From assembly GCA_937872165.1 (NCBI GenBank), contig CALMOR010000221.1:1-26817 (forward strand): 26,817 nt of DNA, given 5' to 3'. The notes beneath the pieces are model-generated. The model was given only the letters and a program-made list of their open reading frames with translations, was not told where the DNA came from and ran no database searches. Source of the DNA: an uncultured Burkholderiales bacterium. GTDB lineage: Bacteria > Pseudomonadota > Gammaproteobacteria > Burkholderiales > Burkholderiaceae_D. The position numbers and the translations under genes were made by a program. Shown here one piece after another: positions 23,566-26,817 of the stretch (position 1 is the first letter of the stretch; every line of letters begins with the position of its first letter).

Positions 23566-25086
23566 TCAGGCGGACGGGACCGCGGCGGCGACGGTCGCCT
23601 TGCCGAGGTGTCCGAAGCGGCTCGGGAAGAGAAGGGCCGCGGCCTCGAGCGTCGCGACACGGTTGAGCAGCCACGACCCGACGGCGTAGCAAACGGCGCC
23701 GGCGATCACCAGCACGACGAACACCAGCGCCTGCGGCAGCCGGCCGACCGCGAGCCGCAGCAGTTCGACCGACACGAACATCACCGCGGAGATCGTCAGC
23801 GGTCGCCAGATCTCGGTCACGACGTTGCGCATCGAGAGGCCCAGTATCGGCAGGGCCCGGAACATGTTGAGCGCGAACAGGATCGGCGTGACGATCAACC
23901 AGGCGACGCTCAAGCCGACGATGCCGTAGCGGCAGCCGAAGAAGAACAGCGGCGGCGCGATCAGCGCCCCGATCACGGTGGTGATCGTCGCGATGTCGAC
24001 ACGGCCCATGCTCATCACCGTCGTGGAGACGATCGATCCGATCATCCGGAACGGAATGGTCAGCGCGACCAGGGTCAACGGGAAGATCGACGGCGTCCAT
24101 GCGGGGCCGATCGCGATCTCGACGAGTTCCGGCGCGACGGCGCCGATCCCCCACAGGACCGGGAACGTGACGAAGGCCATCAGGCGCACGCCGAGCCGTG
24201 TGTTGTACGCGACGGCCCGCGGATCGTGCTGGATCTTCGCGAAGGCCGCGAACGCGACGCCGTTGATCATGCCGGCCGCGCGCTGCATCGGCAGCGACGC
24301 CAGGTGCACGGCGACCGAATAGAACCCGAGCGCCTCCTTGCCCAGGAATTTTCCCGCGATCAGGATATCGGCCTGCGACGACCAGTACCAGATCACGCGC
24401 GACACCAGCACGTTGCCGCCGAAGCTCCACAGCCGGCGCGTGTTCCGGAAGCGGAACGACGGCCAGTAGAACTTCGTCGCGCTGTGGAACATCATCGCCA
24501 CGCGGATCGGGTTGGCGATCATGCCGCCGACGATCAGGGCCCACGCGCCGTACCCGGCGAGCGCCAGGATCAGCGTGAACAGGTTGCTGAGGATGCCGTT
24601 GACGATCTCGATCCGCGCCGCGGTCCGAAAGCGCATCTCGCGCGCCAGGAGGCCGCCGTACACCGGGAGCATTCCCGACCCGATGAAGCCGAGCGCGGCC
24701 ACCCGCGTCATGTCGACGAGCCGCGGTTCCTCGTAGAACGCCGCGATGGCCGGAGCGGCCAGCATCAGGCCCGCGCAGATCGCCAGGTTGACGAGCAACG
24801 CGGCGCCGAAGGTCTGGCGGATCTCCTGCGGTTCCAGCGTCGGCGACTGGACGATCGACGAGCCGAAGCCCATGTCGCCGAGCATCGCGAGGAACATGAA
24901 GATCAGCGTCAGCATCGCCACCAACCCGTAGTCGGCCGGCGCGAGGAGGCGGATCACGACCAGCGTGATCGCCCAGTTGACGAGCTGTCCGCTCAGTTTC
25001 GCGACCGCCGACCAGCGCAGCGCCGACATGACCTGCGCCTTCATGCCGGGCTCGGATGGCTCGACCACCGGAACGGCCGCGCTCAC
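23566..25086 (-). CDS. Wzx-like polysaccharide flippase (MOP superfamily)
   Basis: This 506-residue integral membrane protein with about 12-14 hydrophobic segments fits the polysaccharide biosynthesis/flippase family that moves undecaprenyl-linked repeat units to the periplasmic side. Recognisable parts are LRWSAVAKLSGQLVNWAITL (about residues 21-40), RLLAPADYGLVAMLTLIF and GDMGFGSSIVQ. RVIWYWSSQADILIAGKFLG and EALGFYSVAVHLA in the central region are the loop typical of the WzxC/teichuronic-acid-like branch. I take GTG 25086, which overlaps the methyltransferase stop as GTGA. An internal ATG at 25044 (MKAQVMSALRW), closer to the first helix, is a plausible alternative that would remove 14 residues. 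The ligase starts 18 bases downstream. Together with that ligase it points to a Wzx/Wzy-type route. The substrate is unknown. Confidence 0.92.
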   Translation of the reverse strand: MSAAVPVVEPSEPGMKAQVMSALRWSAVAKLSGQLVNWAITLVVIRLLAPADYGLVAMLTLIFMFLAMLGDMGFGSSIVQSPTLEPQEIRQTFGAALLVNLAICAGLMLAAPAIAAFYEEPRLVDMTRVAALGFIGSGMLPVYGGLLAREMRFRTAARIEIVNGILSNLFTLILALAGYGAWALIVGGMIANPIRVAMMFHSATKFYWPSFRFRNTRRLWSFGGNVLVSRVIWYWSSQADILIAGKFLGKEALGFYSVAVHLASLPMQRAAGMINGVAFAAFAKIQHDPRAVAYNTRLGVRLMAFVTFPVLWGIGAVAPELVEIAIGPAWTPSIFPLTLVALTIPFRMIGSIVSTTVMSMGRVDIATITTVIGALIAPPLFFFGCRYGIVGLSVAWLIVTPILFALNMFRALPILGLSMRNVVTEIWRPLTISAVMFVSVELLRLAVGRLPQALVFVVLVIAGAVCYAVGSWLLNRVATLEAAALLFPSRFGHLGKATVAAAVPSA

Positions 25087-25733
25087 GAGGACACCTTCCA
25101 CACCTGCGCGAAGAGGACCGACATCTCGAAATTGACGTCGCGCATCGACTCGATCGAGACGACCTCGAAGGTCTTCTCGAGGAAGCGCCGAAGCGACGCC
25201 TTGTCGTAGCGGATCACGTGCTCCGATTCGTCGATCGGGCCGAGGCAGTCGTCCGGCACGAAGACGAACGCGCGGCCGCCGGGCCGCAGGACCCGTGCGA
25301 TCTCGCGCGCGAAGCGCCGGCGCCGGATCACGTGCTCGAGCACCTGCGACGCGATCACCACGTCGAAGCGCGCGTCCGGGACGGCCAGGTCCGGCAGGCG
25401 TCCCTGCCACATCGTGATGCCGCTCGCGCGAAGGCGCTCGACCGCGTAGTCCGACAGTTCGAAGCCGTGCAGGTCGGCGTAGCCCTCGTCCGCGAGGCGG
25501 CGGAGGATGCTGCCGTTGCCGCAGCCGATGTCGAGGACGGCGTCGCCGGGCCGCGTCAGCCGCACGATGCGCTCGGTCTTGGTGGGCCAGTCGCGCGCGT
25601 CCCAGGTACGGCGCAGCTCGTCGTTCCAGTGCTCGACGCTGTTGCCCGACGTGCCGGCGTTGGCGACGAGGTGGTAGACGAGCGGGAAGCGATCGGAGAT
25701 CGCCTTCCGCATGCGATAGGGCAGCACGTTCAT
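25083..25733 (-). CDS. class I SAM-dependent methyltransferase
   Basis: This 216-residue cytoplasmic methyltransferase has motif I VLDIGCGNGSILRRLADEG (residues 66-84), an acidic residue after the second strand (GFELSDYAVERL, 90-101) and motif IV-like FDVVIASQVLEHVIRRRR (123-140). RVLRPGGRAFVFVPDD follows (147-162). This is the pattern of small-molecule methyltransferases, including those with a methionine-biosynthesis MetW-like core. Substrates in surface-glycan loci are usually sugars, but nothing here fixes one. The ATG at 25733 overlaps the stop of the upstream GT4 (ATGA), and its own stop overlaps the flippase GTG. It is the second of two methyltransferases in the locus, unrelated in sequence to the FkbM protein. 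Confidence 0.9.
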   Translation of the reverse strand: MNVLPYRMRKAISDRFPLVYHLVANAGTSGNSVEHWNDELRRTWDARDWPTKTERIVRLTRPGDAVLDIGCGNGSILRRLADEGYADLHGFELSDYAVERLRASGITMWQGRLPDLAVPDARFDVVIASQVLEHVIRRRRFAREIARVLRPGGRAFVFVPDDCLGPIDESEHVIRYDKASLRRFLEKTFEVVSIESMRDVNFEMSVLFAQVWKVSS

Positions 25734-26817
25734 CGCGCCGCCCCGAGCAGCCCGCCGTCGCGCCCGTCGGGTCGGGACAGCAGCGACGCGAAGAGGCGCA
25801 CCTGCCCTTCGGTCGTGTCGTCCCAGCTGAAGCGCTCCGCATAGCGGCGTGTGGCGGCGCGGTCGGGCAGGAGACGGAACAGCCGCGTCAACGCTTCGGC
25901 GATCGCCTGACTGTCGCGCTGCAGGACCAGCACGCCGGCTTCCGGGGCGTCGACCACTTCGCGCGAGCCGCCGACGTCGGTGGCGACGACCGGCGTGCCG
26001 CAGGCCATCGCCTCGAGCAGGACGTTGGCCCAGCCCTCGTTGCTCGACGCCAGCACCAGCGCGTCGCTCGCGCTGTAGACCACCGGAAGCTGGTCGTGGG
26101 CGAGCTGACCGAGGAAACGGATGCGATCGGTCAGTCCGAGACGGGCCGCCAGGGCCGCGAGGGAATCCGCTTCGGGACCGCTGCCGGCGATCACGAGGAT
26201 GACGTCGGGCAAGGTCGCGAGCGCCTCGATCACGAGTTCGTGGCCCTTGCGCGGGATGAGATGGCCGACCGACGCGATGACCCGCGCCCCGAGCGGCAGC
26301 GCCAGTCGGCGACGCGCCTCCGCCGGGTCGATCGGCGCGAACCCGGCCAGGTCGACGCCGTTGCGCAGCACTTCGATCTTCGTCGCGTCGGCGCCGAGCG
26401 CCGACAGGTCGTTCTTGAGCGCGGCGCAGACCGTGACGATCGCGGATGCGCGCTGCGCGGCCCACCGGATCATGCGGCGCGGACCCGCGTAGTCGGGGAA
26501 CTGCGTGATGTCGCTGCCGCGCGCCGTGACGACGAGCGGCCGATCGAACCACTTGGCCAGCAGCGCGGCCGCGACGCCGTCGGGATAGAAGTAGTGAGCG
26601 TCGATCGCGTCGAAGTCGAAGCCCGAAGCGATCAATTCCGCCACCGCCGGTCGTGCCGCGATCGCCATGCTCAAGGGGGCGAGGTTCATGCCGACCCGCG
26701 GCACCACGGCGTAGCGCGGATGCACGACCTGCAGGCCGTGCCGCGTCTCGCGCCGCGCGACCCTGGCGAAGCGCGCGAAGCGTCCGAAGCGCGGGTTCGT
26801 CGAAGGGAACCACGGCA
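25730..26817 (-). CDS. GT4 glycosyltransferase (5' end cut by window edge)
   Basis: The frame is open from the stop at 25730 to the right edge, so the N-terminus lies outside; 362 residues are visible. They begin PWFPSTNPRFGRFARFARVA, an N-terminal segment usual for GT4 enzymes of exosortase-linked loci, and continue with HPRYAVVPRVGMNLAPLSMA. AIDAHYFYPDGVAAALLAKW and VTARGSDITQFPD end the N-terminal domain, then come VLRNGVDLAGFAP and ASVGHLIPRKGHELVIEAL. The donor-binding stretch EGWANVLLEAMACGTPVVAT, with its E-x7-E, and DVGGSREVV follow. An internal GTG at 26725 could be mistaken for the start, but conserved sequence lies upstream of it. The stop overlaps the methyltransferase ATG. It is the first visible gene of the compact operon. 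Only the nucleotide-sugar-using GT-B fold is certain; sugar and acceptor are not. Confidence 0.92.
   Translation of the reverse strand, partial: PWFPSTNPRFGRFARFARVARRETRHGLQVVHPRYAVVPRVGMNLAPLSMAIAARPAVAELIASGFDFDAIDAHYFYPDGVAAALLAKWFDRPLVVTARGSDITQFPDYAGPRRMIRWAAQRASAIVTVCAALKNDLSALGADATKIEVLRNGVDLAGFAPIDPAEARRRLALPLGARVIASVGHLIPRKGHELVIEALATLPDVILVIAGSGPEADSLAALAARLGLTDRIRFLGQLAHDQLPVVYSASDALVLASSNEGWANVLLEAMACGTPVVATDVGGSREVVDAPEAGVLVLQRDSQAIAEALTRLFRLLPDRAATRRYAERFSWDDTTEGQVRLFASLLSRPDGRDGGLLGAAR

Noticed and set aside
21916..25209. Very long plus-strand frame (about 1,100 codons) opposite the ligase and flippase
   Set aside because: The translation is a low-complexity Arg/Asp/His/Glu-rich shadow of well-identified minus-strand membrane proteins.
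1..26817. Search for tRNA, CRISPR arrays, insertion sequences and PEP-CTERM tails
   Set aside because: None was seen by eye: no regular spaced repeats, no transposase-like protein, no VPEP-helix-Arg C-terminus in any convincing gene.

Overview
The window is GC-rich bacterial chromosome, probably from a betaproteobacterium. Three things point there: a PhaR-type regulator of polyhydroxyalkanoate storage, a CobA-type uroporphyrinogen methyltransferase with the betaproteobacterial-looking STPQAFI segment, and an O-glycosylation ligase of the type found with exosortase A (PEP-CTERM sorting) systems. There is no rRNA or other strong taxonomic marker, so this is inference. I see no tRNA, insertion sequence, CRISPR array or phage gene.

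Left end (1-4262): housekeeping genes. The minus strand carries ybiB/trpD2 (2549-1485), then cobA (1488-622) overlapping its end, then phaR (462 to beyond the left edge). A stretch of about 670 bases with no convincing gene follows (2550-3218), then tsaD on the plus strand (3219-4262), whose product makes the t6A modification of tRNA.

Middle (4274-17258): a mosaic of glycan genes on alternating strands. Minus-strand groups are: (a) a lipid-sugar-synthase-like GT2, an NAD-dependent epimerase, a 702-residue membrane protein of unknown function and an acyltransferase-3 protein (9430-4274); (b) a GT4-GT2 pair (12897-10664); (c) a second, paralogous GT4-GT2 pair (17117-14851). Two single plus-strand genes lie between them and converge tail to tail with their neighbours: a rhamnosyltransferase-like GT2 (9659-10651) and an asparagine-synthase-like ATP-dependent ligase that lacks the glutaminase nucleophile (13054-14862).

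Right end (17259-26817): one compact minus-strand run read from the right edge. In order: GT4 (cut by the edge), SAM methyltransferase, Wzx-like flippase, exosortase-A-type O-glycosylation ligase, GtrB-like GT2, GtrA-like membrane protein, GT39-like membrane glycosyltransferase, polysaccharide deacetylase, FkbM methyltransferase. Most joints are four-base ATGA or GTGA overlaps, so the genes are probably translated together.

Taken together, the genes describe assembly and decoration of an extracellular or protein-linked glycan. Cytoplasmic GT4 and GT2 enzymes build units on a lipid carrier, and the flippase moves them across the membrane. A GtrB/GtrA/GT39 trio, and perhaps a second GT2/epimerase/702-residue trio, add sugars in the periplasm. 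Deacetylase, methyltransferases, acyltransferase and possibly the amide-forming ligase modify the chain, and the ligase transfers or polymerises it. The exosortase itself, the initiating glycosyltransferase and any PEP-CTERM substrate protein are not in the window.
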